Shown one piece after another: positions 17,283 through 27,078 of a stretch of 64,000 nucleotides of DNA. How positions within the stretch are numbered: the first letter of the stretch is position 1; every line of letters starts with the position of its first letter. This DNA comes from CAZOVB01 sp964583095 (GTDB lineage: Bacteria; Planctomycetota; Phycisphaerae; SM23-33), in NCBI GenBank assembly GCA_964583095.1, contig CAZOVB010000002.1:124001-188000 (forward strand), given 5' to 3'. Below the pieces are notes generated by a model. That model searched no databases. It was given only the letters and a program-made list of their open reading frames with translations, and was not told the DNA's origin. Both the position numbers and the translations under genes were made by a program.

Positions 17283-19826
17283 ATGTCTTGGAAAGAACCG
17301 TTTCATCAGGCTATCAACGGCCTGCGCGGCTGGGTCATGGTCGCCGATCCTGCCGACAAGGAAGTCATTGTCGGCATCGGCTCCAGCATGGAGCAGACCT
17401 TTAAACCCCTTCCCGACGAAGCACCGGAACTGCAGAAACTCGGACAGCTCTGCCTGGCCGGTCTGATGGCCGTCTACCAGGGCAAGGCCTCGGACCCGGC
17501 CGCGGTGATGAATGCCATTTCCGAGGGGCTCCTGGCAGCCATGAAGGATCTCTCCGGGCGCAGCGAAGGTGAAGTCCAGCGGTGCAATGAACTTCTGGCC
17601 GTCGTAGCAGAAACCGGACAAGCCCCTCCACAGGGCGAACCCCAAAGCGACGCCCTGGAGCCCGAGGAATCTCAGGAGTCCGGGCAAGAACCAATCCAGG
17701 CCACCGAGGAGCCGGAAACCCGACCCGACCAGGCCGGGCAAGCCCCATCGACCCCTGCCTCTCAAGACCAGCCACCCCTCGGCCAGGACGCCGAAGAACA
17801 GGATCCCCCCCCTGCTGCCCAGGCCAAAGCCGAAGAACCTGCCCCCCCGCCTTCGGAAGACCTCACGGAAACCGCTCAACAGCAGAGCGAACCGGAAGAG
17901 CCTGCCGCCCAGGATTCGGATCCCCAGCCCCAGGCGGAAAAGCAGGCCGGAGAGGAAGAGGCCCCGAGTTTCGAGGGGCAGGCCCTGCTGCCGGAAGATG
18001 CCGATCCGGATCTGCTGGGCGAGTTCATCGTCGAGTGCCTCGACCACATCAACGCAGCCGAGGAGGCCTTGCTCGTCCTGGAATCCAACCCGGAAGATAA
18101 TGACCAGATCAACGTGGTCTTCCGGGCCTTCCACACCATCAAGGGCACAAGCGGTTTCCTCGGACTCGACCGCATCCAGCGACTGGCCCACCTGGCCGAG
18201 AACCTCCTGGACAGGGGCCGCGACGGCGAAATCCGTATCACCGGGGGCTATGCCGATCTTTCGCTCAAGTCCACCGATGGCCTGCGCACGATGATCGAGG
18301 GCCTCCAGGGCGCCACCCCGGGCGGACCCATACCGACCCCCGACAACCTCAACGAACTGCTGGAAGTGCTCTTTGCCCCCGAAGCCCACGGGGTCAGCGA
18401 CGAAGCCGACACTCAGCCACTGCGGCTGGGCGAAGTCCTGGTCGGACAAGGCGCAGCCAATCGCGAAGATGTTGAAGAAGCCCTGCGCGAAAAGCCCGAA
18501 GGTAAGCTGGCAGGCCAGCAGTTGGTCGAGAAAAAAATCGCCAAGGCCGGGGACGTCGCAAAAGCGGTCCGCTCCCAGAAAGCCGGGGCAGGCGAAGCTT
18601 CCGCTCCAGCCCCAGCCGGCAGCGGCGTGCACACCGAGGCCACCATCCGCGTGGCGACCGACCGCCTTGACAGCCTGATCAACATGGTCGGAGAACTCGT
18701 CATCGCCCAGTCGATGGTCCAGCAGGACCCCGACATCATCGACGGCAGCCGTCCCAGGCTTCAGCGAAACGTCTCCCACAGCGGCAAGATCATTCGGGAG
18801 CTGCAGGATCTGAGCATGTCCCTGCGGATGGTGCCGCTCAAGGGCACCTTCCAGAAGATGGCCAGGCTGGTCCGTGATCTGGGGAAAAAGGCCGGCAAGA
18901 GTGTTCAGTTCGTCTCCGAAGGAGAAGATACCGAAATCGACCGGAACATGGTCGAGGTGCTCAATGATCCGCTGGTCCACATGATTCGAAACTCCTGCGA
19001 CCACGGCGTGGAAACCGCCGAAGACCGGGTCGCCGCCGGCAAGGAGCCTACCGGGACGATACAACTTCGTGCCTACCACTCGGCCGGGAATGTCGTGATC
19101 GAACTGATCGACGACGGCAAGGGCCTCGACAAGGATCGCATCCTCCAGAAGGCGATCGACAAAGGCGTGATCGATCCCGGTCGGGAACTGAACGATACCG
19201 AGATCTTCAACCTCATTTTCGCCCCCGGATTCTCCACGGCCGAGAAGATCACCGACGTCTCGGGTCGAGGCGTGGGGATGGATGTCGTCAAGAAGAACAT
19301 CGAATCCATCCGGGGTCGCATAGAAGTCAACTCCTGGAAGGGCAAGGGCACAACCGTAACGCTGCGTCTGCCCCTGACGATGGCGATTACCGACGGAATG
19401 CTCCTGCGGGTGGGTTCGGAACGCTACCTGCTACCGACGGTTTCGATCGAGCAGAGCTTCCGGCCCGAGAAGGATACGGTTTCGACCGTTACCGGCAGGG
19501 GTGAGATGGTTCTGCTTCGTGGGGAACTGCTGCCGGTCTTCCGCCTGCATCGTTTGTACGATGTGGACGACGCGATCACCGACACGCAGGAAGCGCTGCT
19601 GATTGCGATCGAATCCGAGGGCAAGCGCTGCGCATTGATGGTAGATGAGCTTCTTGGCCAGCACCAGGTGGTGATCAAGACCCTCGGCACGACGCTCAAG
19701 AACATCCCGGGCGTGGCCGGCGGGGCCATCCTCGGAGACGGCCGCGTGGGGCTGATCCTCGATGCGGCGGGTCTGATGCAGTTGGCCCACGGAGAAACCG
19801 AAGAGGCCGAACTGGCCTTGGCCTGA
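17283..19826 (+). CDS. cheA: Chemotaxis histidine kinase CheA with extra domains
   Basis: The 847-residue cytosolic kinase passes phosphate to CheY and CheB. It starts with about 115 residues I do not recognise, then a long P/E/Q-rich linker (about 115-235). The HPt domain follows, with phospho-acceptor His284 in FHTIKGTSGFLGL. Residues 381-432 form two tandem motifs beginning RLGEVLVGQGAANREDVEEA, resembling the MshEN (type II secretion ATPase N-terminal) domain. The dimerisation helices (TIRVATDRLDSLINMVGELV), an ATPase domain with N box (MIRNSCDHGVE) and G boxes, and a C-terminal CheW-like domain complete it. The ATG has GAGGAAG upstream. No cheW or receptor gene is in the window. Confidence 0.93.
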   Translation: MSWKEPFHQAINGLRGWVMVADPADKEVIVGIGSSMEQTFKPLPDEAPELQKLGQLCLAGLMAVYQGKASDPAAVMNAISEGLLAAMKDLSGRSEGEVQRCNELLAVVAETGQAPPQGEPQSDALEPEESQESGQEPIQATEEPETRPDQAGQAPSTPASQDQPPLGQDAEEQDPPPAAQAKAEEPAPPPSEDLTETAQQQSEPEEPAAQDSDPQPQAEKQAGEEEAPSFEGQALLPEDADPDLLGEFIVECLDHINAAEEALLVLESNPEDNDQINVVFRAFHTIKGTSGFLGLDRIQRLAHLAENLLDRGRDGEIRITGGYADLSLKSTDGLRTMIEGLQGATPGGPIPTPDNLNELLEVLFAPEAHGVSDEADTQPLRLGEVLVGQGAANREDVEEALREKPEGKLAGQQLVEKKIAKAGDVAKAVRSQKAGAGEASAPAPAGSGVHTEATIRVATDRLDSLINMVGELVIAQSMVQQDPDIIDGSRPRLQRNVSHSGKIIRELQDLSMSLRMVPLKGTFQKMARLVRDLGKKAGKSVQFVSEGEDTEIDRNMVEVLNDPLVHMIRNSCDHGVETAEDRVAAGKEPTGTIQLRAYHSAGNVVIELIDDGKGLDKDRILQKAIDKGVIDPGRELNDTEIFNLIFAPGFSTAEKITDVSGRGVGMDVVKKNIESIRGRIEVNSWKGKGTTVTLRLPLTMAITDGMLLRVGSERYLLPTVSIEQSFRPEKDTVSTVTGRGEMVLLRGELLPVFRLHRLYDVDDAITDTQEALLIAIESEGKRCALMVDELLGQHQVVIKTLGTTLKNIPGVAGGAILGDGRVGLILDAAGLMQLAHGETEEAELALA

Positions 19827-19850
19827 TCCGGCCATGCTGAAAAAGACCAG

Positions 19851-19885
19851 GGCCCGCGCTTTGCTGGGGGAAGCGCGGGCCTTGT
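19851..19885 (+). terminator. Hairpin after cheA
   Basis: An 11-bp perfect stem (GGCCCGCGCTT with AAGCGCGGGCC) is followed by a weak T-run (TTGTAATT). An A5 run upstream could make it work on the opposite strand too. It separates cheA from cheR. Confidence 0.6.
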
Positions 19886-19965
19886 AATTCACCAAAATCC
19901 TGTCGGGACTTGGATTATGCCAATGGTAACCTGCAAAAAATCCTTCCTGCCGCCCGGGCCTAGGA

Positions 19966-19992
19966 AAAGTCGGAATTCGATTGTGTCGATAG
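19966..19992 (+). promoter_or_regulatory. Weak sigma-28-like promoter of cheR
   Basis: GTCGATAG (19985-19992) matches six of eight -10 positions. The expected -35 position holds AAAG in the context GAAAAGT, one base out of register. It lies about 110 bases before cheR, downstream of the cheA hairpin. Confidence 0.35.
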
Positions 19993-20100
19993 AGTCCTCG
20001 GCAGGGCAAGGATTCGACCGCTGGAAGTCGGTCCGGGATTCTGCCGGTTCTGCACGCCCCGGCTCCTGCCGGGTCCTGTGTATTTCGTGAGGCGACGCCC

Positions 20101-20934
20101 ATGAGCCTGATCGTCAAGGAAACCAAGCTTTCCGAAGCCGAGTTCATCCAGATCAGCAACCTGGTCAAGGAGCTCTGCGGGATCAATCTGCATGACGGCA
20201 AGAAAGAACTGGTCAAGGCGCGGCTTTCCAAGAGGATGCGTCAACTGGGGATGACCAGCTTCCAGCAGTACATCGACCATGTTCGCCAGGACACCGACAA
20301 GGAAATCACCACCATGTTGGATATCCTGTCGACGAACCTGACCTACTTCTTCCGGGAACCCAGGCATCTGGAATACCTGCGGGAAGTGGTTTTGCCCGAG
20401 GCGATGGCCTCGAAGGGCAATAAGAAACTGCGGATCTGGAGCGCGGGCTGCTCCAGCGGCGAAGAGCCCTACTCGATTGCGATGGTGCTCAACGAAGCCG
20501 TGCCGAACCTGGACTCCTGGGATGCTGCCATCCTGGCTACCGACCTTTCCACCCGCGTGCTGCAGACGGCCTCACAGGGCATTTACCGCCAGGAACGGTT
20601 CCGGGAGCTTCCCCGCCACCTGATTACCAAGTATTTCGTGTGCATTCAGAGCAAACCGGAAAAGGTCTACCGGACCGGCCCGAAGCTTCGCAAGCTGGTG
20701 CATTTCGCGCGTCTGAATCTCATGGAAACCTGGCCGATGAAGGGGCCCTTCGACGTGATCTTCTGTCGGAACGTAATGATCTACTTCGACAAGCCCACGC
20801 AGGGCAAACTCATCAATCGTTATTTCGACATTCTTCGCCCCGGCGGGATGCTCTTCCTGGGTCACTCGGAAAGCCTGACCGGCATTGATCATAAGTTCAA
20901 ATACGTCCAACCGGCCACGTACAAGAAACCGTAG
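20101..20934 (+). CDS. cheR: Chemoreceptor methyltransferase CheR
   Basis: CheR methylates glutamates on chemoreceptors, using S-adenosylmethionine, to raise receptor output during adaptation. The 277-residue protein has the N-terminal helical CheR domain (about 1-80) and the methyltransferase fold with its cofactor loop IWSAGCSSGEEPYSIA. The active-site region NLTYFFREP and the CRNVMIYFD strand are also present. It opens a close-packed set with cheD, cheY and cheX, and cheB. The SAM by-product would be recycled by ahcY elsewhere in the window. Confidence 0.95.
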   Translation: MSLIVKETKLSEAEFIQISNLVKELCGINLHDGKKELVKARLSKRMRQLGMTSFQQYIDHVRQDTDKEITTMLDILSTNLTYFFREPRHLEYLREVVLPEAMASKGNKKLRIWSAGCSSGEEPYSIAMVLNEAVPNLDSWDAAILATDLSTRVLQTASQGIYRQERFRELPRHLITKYFVCIQSKPEKVYRTGPKLRKLVHFARLNLMETWPMKGPFDVIFCRNVMIYFDKPTQGKLINRYFDILRPGGMLFLGHSESLTGIDHKFKYVQPATYKKP

Positions 20935-20951
20935 GCAGGGGGAGGACTGAT

Positions 20952-21431
20952 ATGAAACTCATCGTCGGCGTAGCCGATATGAAAACTTCAGGCAAAGCCG
21001 GGGACGTTATCGTCACCCACGCGCTGGGAAGTTGCCTTGGAATCGCCATTCACGATCCCAGCGTGCATATCGGCGGCATGCTGCACGTCATGATGCCGGT
21101 CTCCTCGATCAACCCGGAAAAGGCCAAAGCCAACCCGTACATGTTCGTGGACACCGGCGTACCCCAGTTCTTCCAGAAACTCTACAGCCAAGGCTGTGAG
21201 AAGAAGCGTATGGTCGTCAAGGTCGCAGGCGGCGCGAATGTGCACGGGCGCGGCAACGACCGGTTCGCGATCGGCAAACGAAACTACATGATGCTCAAGA
21301 AGGTCTTCTGGAAGAACGGCGTACTGATTGAATCCGAGGAAGTTGGCGGCGAAAGCGCCCGCACGATGTACCTGGAAGTTGGAACCGGAAAGGTCTGGTT
21401 GAGCACCTCCGGCGTAGAAAGACCGATATAA
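20952..21431 (+). CDS. cheD: Chemoreceptor glutamine deamidase CheD
   Basis: CheD deamidates receptor glutamines and, in systems with CheC, helps dephosphorylate CheY. The 159-residue product has the catalytic Cys28 (THALGSCLGIAIHDP) and His45 (GGMLHVMMP). It lies 17 bases after cheR with a GGAGGACTG ribosome site. Its presence alongside two CheX-type phosphatases, rather than CheZ, puts the pathway in the CheD/CheX style seen in Bacillus and Thermotoga. Confidence 0.93.
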   Translation: MKLIVGVADMKTSGKAGDVIVTHALGSCLGIAIHDPSVHIGGMLHVMMPVSSINPEKAKANPYMFVDTGVPQFFQKLYSQGCEKKRMVVKVAGGANVHGRGNDRFAIGKRNYMMLKKVFWKNGVLIESEEVGGESARTMYLEVGTGKVWLSTSGVERPI

Positions 21432-21509
21432 ACCCCGATTGATCTGTCCGCTTGCAGGCGGATAACCCAGCTCCAACGCGAGCCCCCGGGCCGCGGGAGG
21501 TAGGAAACC

Positions 21510-21890
21510 ATGGGACTGAGAATTCTAGTCGTGGACGACAGCGCCGTAACACGAGCCATGATCGTCAAAACCCTGAAGCTCGCGGAGATTCCGCTGGATG
21601 AGATCCTCCAGGCCTCCAACGGCCAGGAGGGACTCGACACCCTGACCAAGAGCAAGGTGGATCTGGTCTTCACGGACATCAATATGCCCGTGATGGACGG
21701 GGAGGAGATGGTCAATCGCCTCCGAAGCGATGACCAGTGGAAGGATCTGCCCCTGATCGTCGTCTCCACCGAGGGCTCCCAGACTCGAATCGAAAGACTC
21801 GAGCAGCAAGGCGCCTGGTTTGTCCACAAGCCCTTTACCCCCGAATGTGTTCGGGAGGTCGTCAAAGAAATGACGGGAGTCGCGTCATGA
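21510..21890 (+). CDS. cheY: Chemotaxis response regulator CheY (second copy)
   Basis: A 126-residue single-domain receiver with Asp9-Asp10, phospho-acceptor Asp56 (DLVFTDINMPVMDG), the switch Ser86/Thr87 region (VVSTEGS) and Lys107 (HKPF). It lacks the C-terminal extension of the first copy. Its stop overlaps the start of a cheX by four bases, so the two are translationally coupled. GGGAGGTAGGAAACC upstream gives a strong ribosome site. Confidence 0.92.
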   Translation: MGLRILVVDDSAVTRAMIVKTLKLAEIPLDEILQASNGQEGLDTLTKSKVDLVFTDINMPVMDGEEMVNRLRSDDQWKDLPLIVVSTEGSQTRIERLEQQGAWFVHKPFTPECVREVVKEMTGVAS

Positions 21891-22363
21891 GTCAGCAACT
21901 CAACGAAACCCTCGCCGCCGTCGCCGAGGACACCATCATGTCCCTGGCTTTCCTCTTCCTGATGAGCGAAGACGAAGCCGCAGGGGCCCCGGAGGCAGAT
22001 GCAATCGTCGCATCGGTGGATTTCAGCGGACCCTTTGCCGGAGCGCTGTTCATCTCCGGACCCAAGCAGATGCTGCCGGAGCTGGCCTCGAACATGCTCG
22101 GCTACGAAGAAGGCGCCGAACCCCCCCCCGCCGGTGTGCAGAACGATGCCCTCCAGGAACTGCTCAATGTCATCTGCGGAAACCTGCTGCCGGAAATCGC
22201 CGGAGCCGAGGCTGTCTTCAAAGTCCACGCTCCCCAGCTCCACAAGGAAGACCTGATCCCCGAGACGTTCCAGGATCTGCCCCCGGCCGGGACCGCAAAG
22301 CTCTACAGCGAATACGGCAAACTGGAGTTGGCCCTTTTCCTGGACAATCACGCACTGGTCTGA
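21887..22363 (+). CDS. CheX-like phosphatase (second copy)
   Basis: A 158-residue protein beginning at the ATG that overlaps the cheY stop; the frame is open further left, inside cheY, without support. The E-x-x-N phosphatase motif is seen at Glu91 and Asn94 (NDALQELLNVICGNLL). Overall it is more divergent from classical CheX than the first copy, with an acidic N-terminal stretch and a distinct C-terminus. It most likely dephosphorylates the CheY encoded just before it. Confidence 0.75.
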   Translation: MSQQLNETLAAVAEDTIMSLAFLFLMSEDEAAGAPEADAIVASVDFSGPFAGALFISGPKQMLPELASNMLGYEEGAEPPPAGVQNDALQELLNVICGNLLPEIAGAEAVFKVHAPQLHKEDLIPETFQDLPPAGTAKLYSEYGKLELALFLDNHALV

Positions 22364-22395
22364 ACAAGCCAAGCTGCTCCGGCAGCGGAGGAAGC

Positions 22396-23472
22396 ATGAG
22401 CCCGGCAGGCAGAAAGATCCGCGTACTGATCGTCGACGACAGCGCAGTGGTTCGCCAGGTGCTGACCAAGGAGCTTTCCAAATCTCCTGATATCGATGTG
22501 GTCGGCTCGGCTGTGGACCCCTACGTTGCGCGCGACAAGATCGTCCAGCTCAAGCCGGACGTTCTGACGCTGGATCTGGAGATGCCCCGCATGGATGGGC
22601 TTACCTTCCTGTCCAAGCTCATGCAGCATTGGCCTCTGCCGGTCGTCATCGTCAGTTCCCTGACCCCCGAGGGCTCCAGGACCGCGCTGCGGGCGCTGGA
22701 GCTGGGGGCCATTGAAGTCGTCTGCAAGCCGGGGTCGAGCTTTTCGGTGGCCGATCTGGGCCAGACCCTTATCGAGAAGGTCAAGATCGCCTCGCGCGCC
22801 AAGTGCTTCGCTCGCAAGGCCTCAGCCACCGCCCCCGCAAGCGGAGAAGCCAAACCCGTCTACAAACGCACACTGGTCGAGACTACGCATAAGATCCTGG
22901 CCATCGGAGCTTCCACCGGCGGGACCGAAGCCATCCGGGCCGTCCTGACCCGCCTGCCCGCAAACACCCCCGGAACGGTGATCGTCCAGCATATGCCCGA
23001 GCATTTCACCGCTTCCTTCGCCGAGCGCCTTAATGGAATCTGCAAAATGGAGGTCCGCGAGGCCAAGAATGGAGACTACCTGAGTCCGGGACTGGCCCTG
23101 CTGGCGCCGGGCAATTTCCACATGACCCTCAATCGCTCCGGCGCCCGGTACCTGGTGGAAGTCAAGGACGGGCCCCGTGTACACCACCAGAGGCCGGCTG
23201 TCGACAATCTCTTCCAGTCCGTTGCACAACACGCCGGACCCAACGCTGTTGGCGTAATCCTGACAGGTATGGGGGCCGATGGAGCCGAGGGACTGGCCAA
23301 AATGCGACAGGCCGGCGCCCATACCATCGCCCAGGACGAAGCCACCTGTGTGGTTTTCGGCATGCCCAAGGAAGCGATCAACCGCGGCGCAGCCATCGAA
23401 GTCGTACCCCTCTCCCGTGTGGCGGACAAGGTCTTGCAGTCCCTGGCGACCAAGGTCCAGTCCACCGGTTGA
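22396..23472 (+). CDS. cheB: Receptor methylesterase/deamidase CheB
   Basis: CheB removes methyl groups from receptors and is activated by phosphorylation from CheA. The 358-residue protein has an N-terminal receiver (Asp14-Asp15, phospho-acceptor Asp60 in LTLDLEMPRMDG) and a C-terminal esterase domain. The catalytic triad is intact: Ser173 (IGASTGG), His199 (VQHMPEHFT) and Asp295 (GMGADGAEG). It closes the chemotaxis cluster and ends before a bidirectional terminator. Confidence 0.96.
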   Translation: MSPAGRKIRVLIVDDSAVVRQVLTKELSKSPDIDVVGSAVDPYVARDKIVQLKPDVLTLDLEMPRMDGLTFLSKLMQHWPLPVVIVSSLTPEGSRTALRALELGAIEVVCKPGSSFSVADLGQTLIEKVKIASRAKCFARKASATAPASGEAKPVYKRTLVETTHKILAIGASTGGTEAIRAVLTRLPANTPGTVIVQHMPEHFTASFAERLNGICKMEVREAKNGDYLSPGLALLAPGNFHMTLNRSGARYLVEVKDGPRVHHQRPAVDNLFQSVAQHAGPNAVGVILTGMGADGAEGLAKMRQAGAHTIAQDEATCVVFGMPKEAINRGAAIEVVPLSRVADKVLQSLATKVQSTG

Positions 23473-23483
23473 CCCTATCAAGC

Positions 23484-23516
23484 AAAAGCCCGCGGCGAGG
23501 GGGACCGCGGGCTTTT
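23484..23516. terminator. Bidirectional terminator between cheB and yajC
   Basis: AAAAGCCCGCGG pairs perfectly with CCGCGGGCTTTT (12 bp, nine-base loop). The A/T ends give a T-run on both strands, which suits the convergent cheB and yajC genes. Confidence 0.88.
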
Positions 23517-23541
23517 CACTGTTTCATATTGCCCCCGGCAA

Positions 23542-24066
23542 TCAGCGCTGCTCGTGGGGGCCCTGTTCCGAGGGCTCTTCCCCGACCGACTGAACGGACC
23601 AGCGGGCGAACTTCATCCGGATGTTGTTGGTCTCGTCGACCTTTACGGTGATCTCATTGCCCTTGACGTCCATCACCGTGCCCTGGATCCCACCGATGGT
23701 GATGACCTTATCACCCTTTTTAAGGGTTTCGAGCATTTCCTTGCGCTTCTGCTGCTGTTTGCGTCGGCCCCGGCCCATGATGATGTAAAGCACCACAAAG
23801 CCGCCCAGCATGATCAGCAGGGGCCAGGAACTCTCGAACATGCCCGGCTTGTCCTCCTGCGTCTGCTGCTGCTCTTGATCCTGATCCTGATCGCCGTTTT
23901 GATCGGTCTCCTGTCCCGATTCGCCGTTATTCACGGGAGTTTCATTGGCAGGGGTCCCGTCATCGTCGGCGGGGGTCACCTGCGCAACGAGTCCGGTCGA
24001 GCAGAGACCGACCGTCAGCAGCAGAATCAACAGAGCACTTTTCGTCTGTCTGTGTTTCGACATCAT
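23542..24066 (-). CDS. yajC: Sec translocon accessory protein YajC
   Basis: YajC is a single-pass inner-membrane protein that associates with SecDF. From the start at 24066 (AGGAT upstream) the product is 174 residues, longer than the usual 85-110. An apparent N-terminal signal sequence and a D/E/Q/N-rich spacer (about 30-75) precede the conserved membrane helix (SSWPLLIMLGGFVVLYIIMG). The basic RRKQQQKRKEMLETLKKGDK segment and the VITIGGIQGTV core follow. It lies downstream of tgt, as in many bacteria, but secD and secF do not follow. Confidence 0.9.
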   Translation of the reverse strand: MMSKHRQTKSALLILLLTVGLCSTGLVAQVTPADDDGTPANETPVNNGESGQETDQNGDQDQDQEQQQTQEDKPGMFESSWPLLIMLGGFVVLYIIMGRGRRKQQQKRKEMLETLKKGDKVITIGGIQGTVMDVKGNEITVKVDETNNIRMKFARWSVQSVGEEPSEQGPHEQR

Positions 24067-24143
24067 GATTATCCTCATGGGGTTGGCGGACGTTGTTTCA
24101 AACAGATTGGAACGGAGTATTGTGCGGGATTCGACCCTTCGGG

Positions 24144-25307
<1,164 letters not shown>

Positions 25308-25312
25308 GCCTC

Positions 25313-26143
25313 TCAAGCTCTTTGCTCTGCCGCAGCTGACCAGAATCGCAGGCATCCGGCCAGGACGCGCTCCATCCGGTCCAGGGGGATCTGGCAGGCG
25401 GCATCCGACCTGGCCGAGGCTGGATCCGGGTGCGTCTCAAAGAACAGCGCCTCGATCCCCATCGCCAAAGCGGCCGAGGCGAGCATCGGTGCATATTCTC
25501 GCTCTCCGCCGGAGGCGTTTCCCAGGCCTCCCGGCTCCTGGGTGGAGTGCGTCGCATCGAAACAGACGGGGGCGAACCGACGCATCTGTGCCAGGCCGCG
25601 GAAGTCGGTCACCAGGCGATTGTATCCGAACGAAGTGCCCCGCTCGGTCAGCAGGACGTTTTCATTGCCGGTCGACCGGACCTTCACAACCGCGTTTTCC
25701 ATGTCCCACGGGGCCATGAATTGCCCCTTCTTGATATTCACCGCCCGCCCGCTCTGGCCGGCTGCGACCAGCAAATCCGTCTGCCGGCAGAGAAAGGCGG
25801 GGATCTGGAGGCAATCGACGGCCTGGGCGACGGCGGGCACCTGCGTCGACTCGTGAACGTCCGTCACCACCGGAGAGCCTGTCTCTCTGGCCACATCTTC
25901 AAACCAGCGGAGCGACTCGGCCATGCCCGCCGAGCGAAAACTCTCCACGCTGGAGCGATTTGCCTTGTCGAAGCTGGCCTTGAAGACATATTGAATGCCC
26001 AACTTCTCGCAGATTTCCAGGAGTCGCGTTGCGATTTGAAGGCACATATCCCGGGACTCGGCCAGGCAAGGCCCGGCCAAGAGCGTCAACCGCCGGGGGG
26101 AAACTTCCACCTGGCCGATCCTGCAAATGGGGCGCTGCGTCAT
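25313..26143 (-). CDS. kdsA: 3-deoxy-8-phosphooctulonate (Kdo-8-P) synthase
   Basis: KdsA condenses phosphoenolpyruvate with arabinose-5-phosphate to make Kdo-8-phosphate for lipopolysaccharide, so its presence argues for an LPS-type outer membrane. The 276-residue protein shows LLAGPCLAES, KASFDKANRSS, TDVHES, NIKKGQFMAPWDM and DATHS. Cys26 in AGPC is the residue that marks the metal-dependent class; the E. coli-type enzyme has Asn there. It overlaps the upstream kinase gene by ATGA and is followed closely by tgt. Confidence 0.95.
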   Translation of the reverse strand: MTQRPICRIGQVEVSPRRLTLLAGPCLAESRDMCLQIATRLLEICEKLGIQYVFKASFDKANRSSVESFRSAGMAESLRWFEDVARETGSPVVTDVHESTQVPAVAQAVDCLQIPAFLCRQTDLLVAAGQSGRAVNIKKGQFMAPWDMENAVVKVRSTGNENVLLTERGTSFGYNRLVTDFRGLAQMRRFAPVCFDATHSTQEPGGLGNASGGEREYAPMLASAALAMGIEALFFETHPDPASARSDAACQIPLDRMERVLAGCLRFWSAAAEQRA

Positions 26144-27078
26144 TTTGTCACCTCTGATGGGTCTTTCCGGACGGGAACGATCAACTTCACCTGCTCGTCG
26201 AGGACTTCGATTTCCAGCGGAGCCGAGGGGCCCGGGTCGCCGTCCACCTGCGTGGGCAGAGATGATTTCGACTCGATCCGGGCTTGACGAAACCGGCGGT
26301 AGAGGACATTGGAAGCCCCGACGTGCAGGCCCACCAGGGTCAATGCCGAATGGAGAACCAGCATCGACTGCTCGTGACAGGGGTAGATGACCATGTCCAG
26401 CATGCGGTCGGAGAAATCCGCATCGCGGCAGATTTTCAGGCCCATCGCGTAGCGCGAGATATTGCCCACAAAGGCCAGGCCCCGATCGTCGAAAACCGTC
26501 TCGCCGTCCAGTTCAATATGCATATGCGGGAAACGATGCTCCCAGAAGGTCCGCCAGATCGGCCAGAAGTAGTCCAGGTGAGAGATGTGACCCTTCCGCT
26601 GATCGGCCACCCGATGGACCACCTCCCCGTCAAAGCCCACCCCCAGGATCAGCAGAAAGAACCGGTCGTTGATCCGACCAACATCGCAGGGCACGACCGT
26701 GCCTTCCAGAAGAGTGTCCACGATCTCTTTTGGATCACCGGGCACGCCGATCTCCTTGGCCAGGAGATTCTCCGTTCCGGCCGGGCAGGGAAGCATGGGA
26801 ACGTCGGACCCGGCCAGGCCGTTGGCGACCTCGCTCATGGTCCCGTCGCCGCCGTAGACCAAGACGGCCGAGGCCTGGTCCTGGATGCTTCGTGCGTAGC
26901 GTGTGGCATCCCAGGGGGCCTTGGTGACATATTCGACAAGATCGAGTTGGGCCAAGCGCACAGCCGACCTCAGATCGCCCAGCAGGTGTTTACTGCCGCC
27001 GTAGCCACTCCGGGGATTGACGATCAGGTGCACAGGTCGGTTGGGGTCCAGTTCGGCCATCGGGCGGGATTGTGACAT
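26140..27078 (-). CDS. Diacylglycerol/lipid kinase family protein
   Basis: A 312-residue protein of the DAGK catalytic family (YegS/DgkB-like), which phosphorylates lipid or sphingoid substrates with ATP. The nucleotide-binding motif YGGDGTMSEV and the N-terminal LIVNPRSGYGG strand are present, as are PAGTENLLAKE and GVGFDGEVV. The start at 27078 (MSQSRPMAEL) is preferred over 27132. Its exact substrate cannot be told from sequence. It is the first gene of a minus-strand set with kdsA, tgt and yajC, and is divergent from the GH3 gene. Confidence 0.85.
   Translation of the reverse strand: MSQSRPMAELDPNRPVHLIVNPRSGYGGSKHLLGDLRSAVRLAQLDLVEYVTKAPWDATRYARSIQDQASAVLVYGGDGTMSEVANGLAGSDVPMLPCPAGTENLLAKEIGVPGDPKEIVDTLLEGTVVPCDVGRINDRFFLLILGVGFDGEVVHRVADQRKGHISHLDYFWPIWRTFWEHRFPHMHIELDGETVFDDRGLAFVGNISRYAMGLKICRDADFSDRMLDMVIYPCHEQSMLVLHSALTLVGLHVGASNVLYRRFRQARIESKSSLPTQVDGDPGPSAPLEIEVLDEQVKLIVPVRKDPSEVTK

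Noticed and set aside
17253..19079. Minus-strand open frame of 608 codons over cheA
   Set aside because: Antisense shadow; the Gly/Leu/Phe-rich translation reflects the P/E/Q-rich linker of CheA read backwards.
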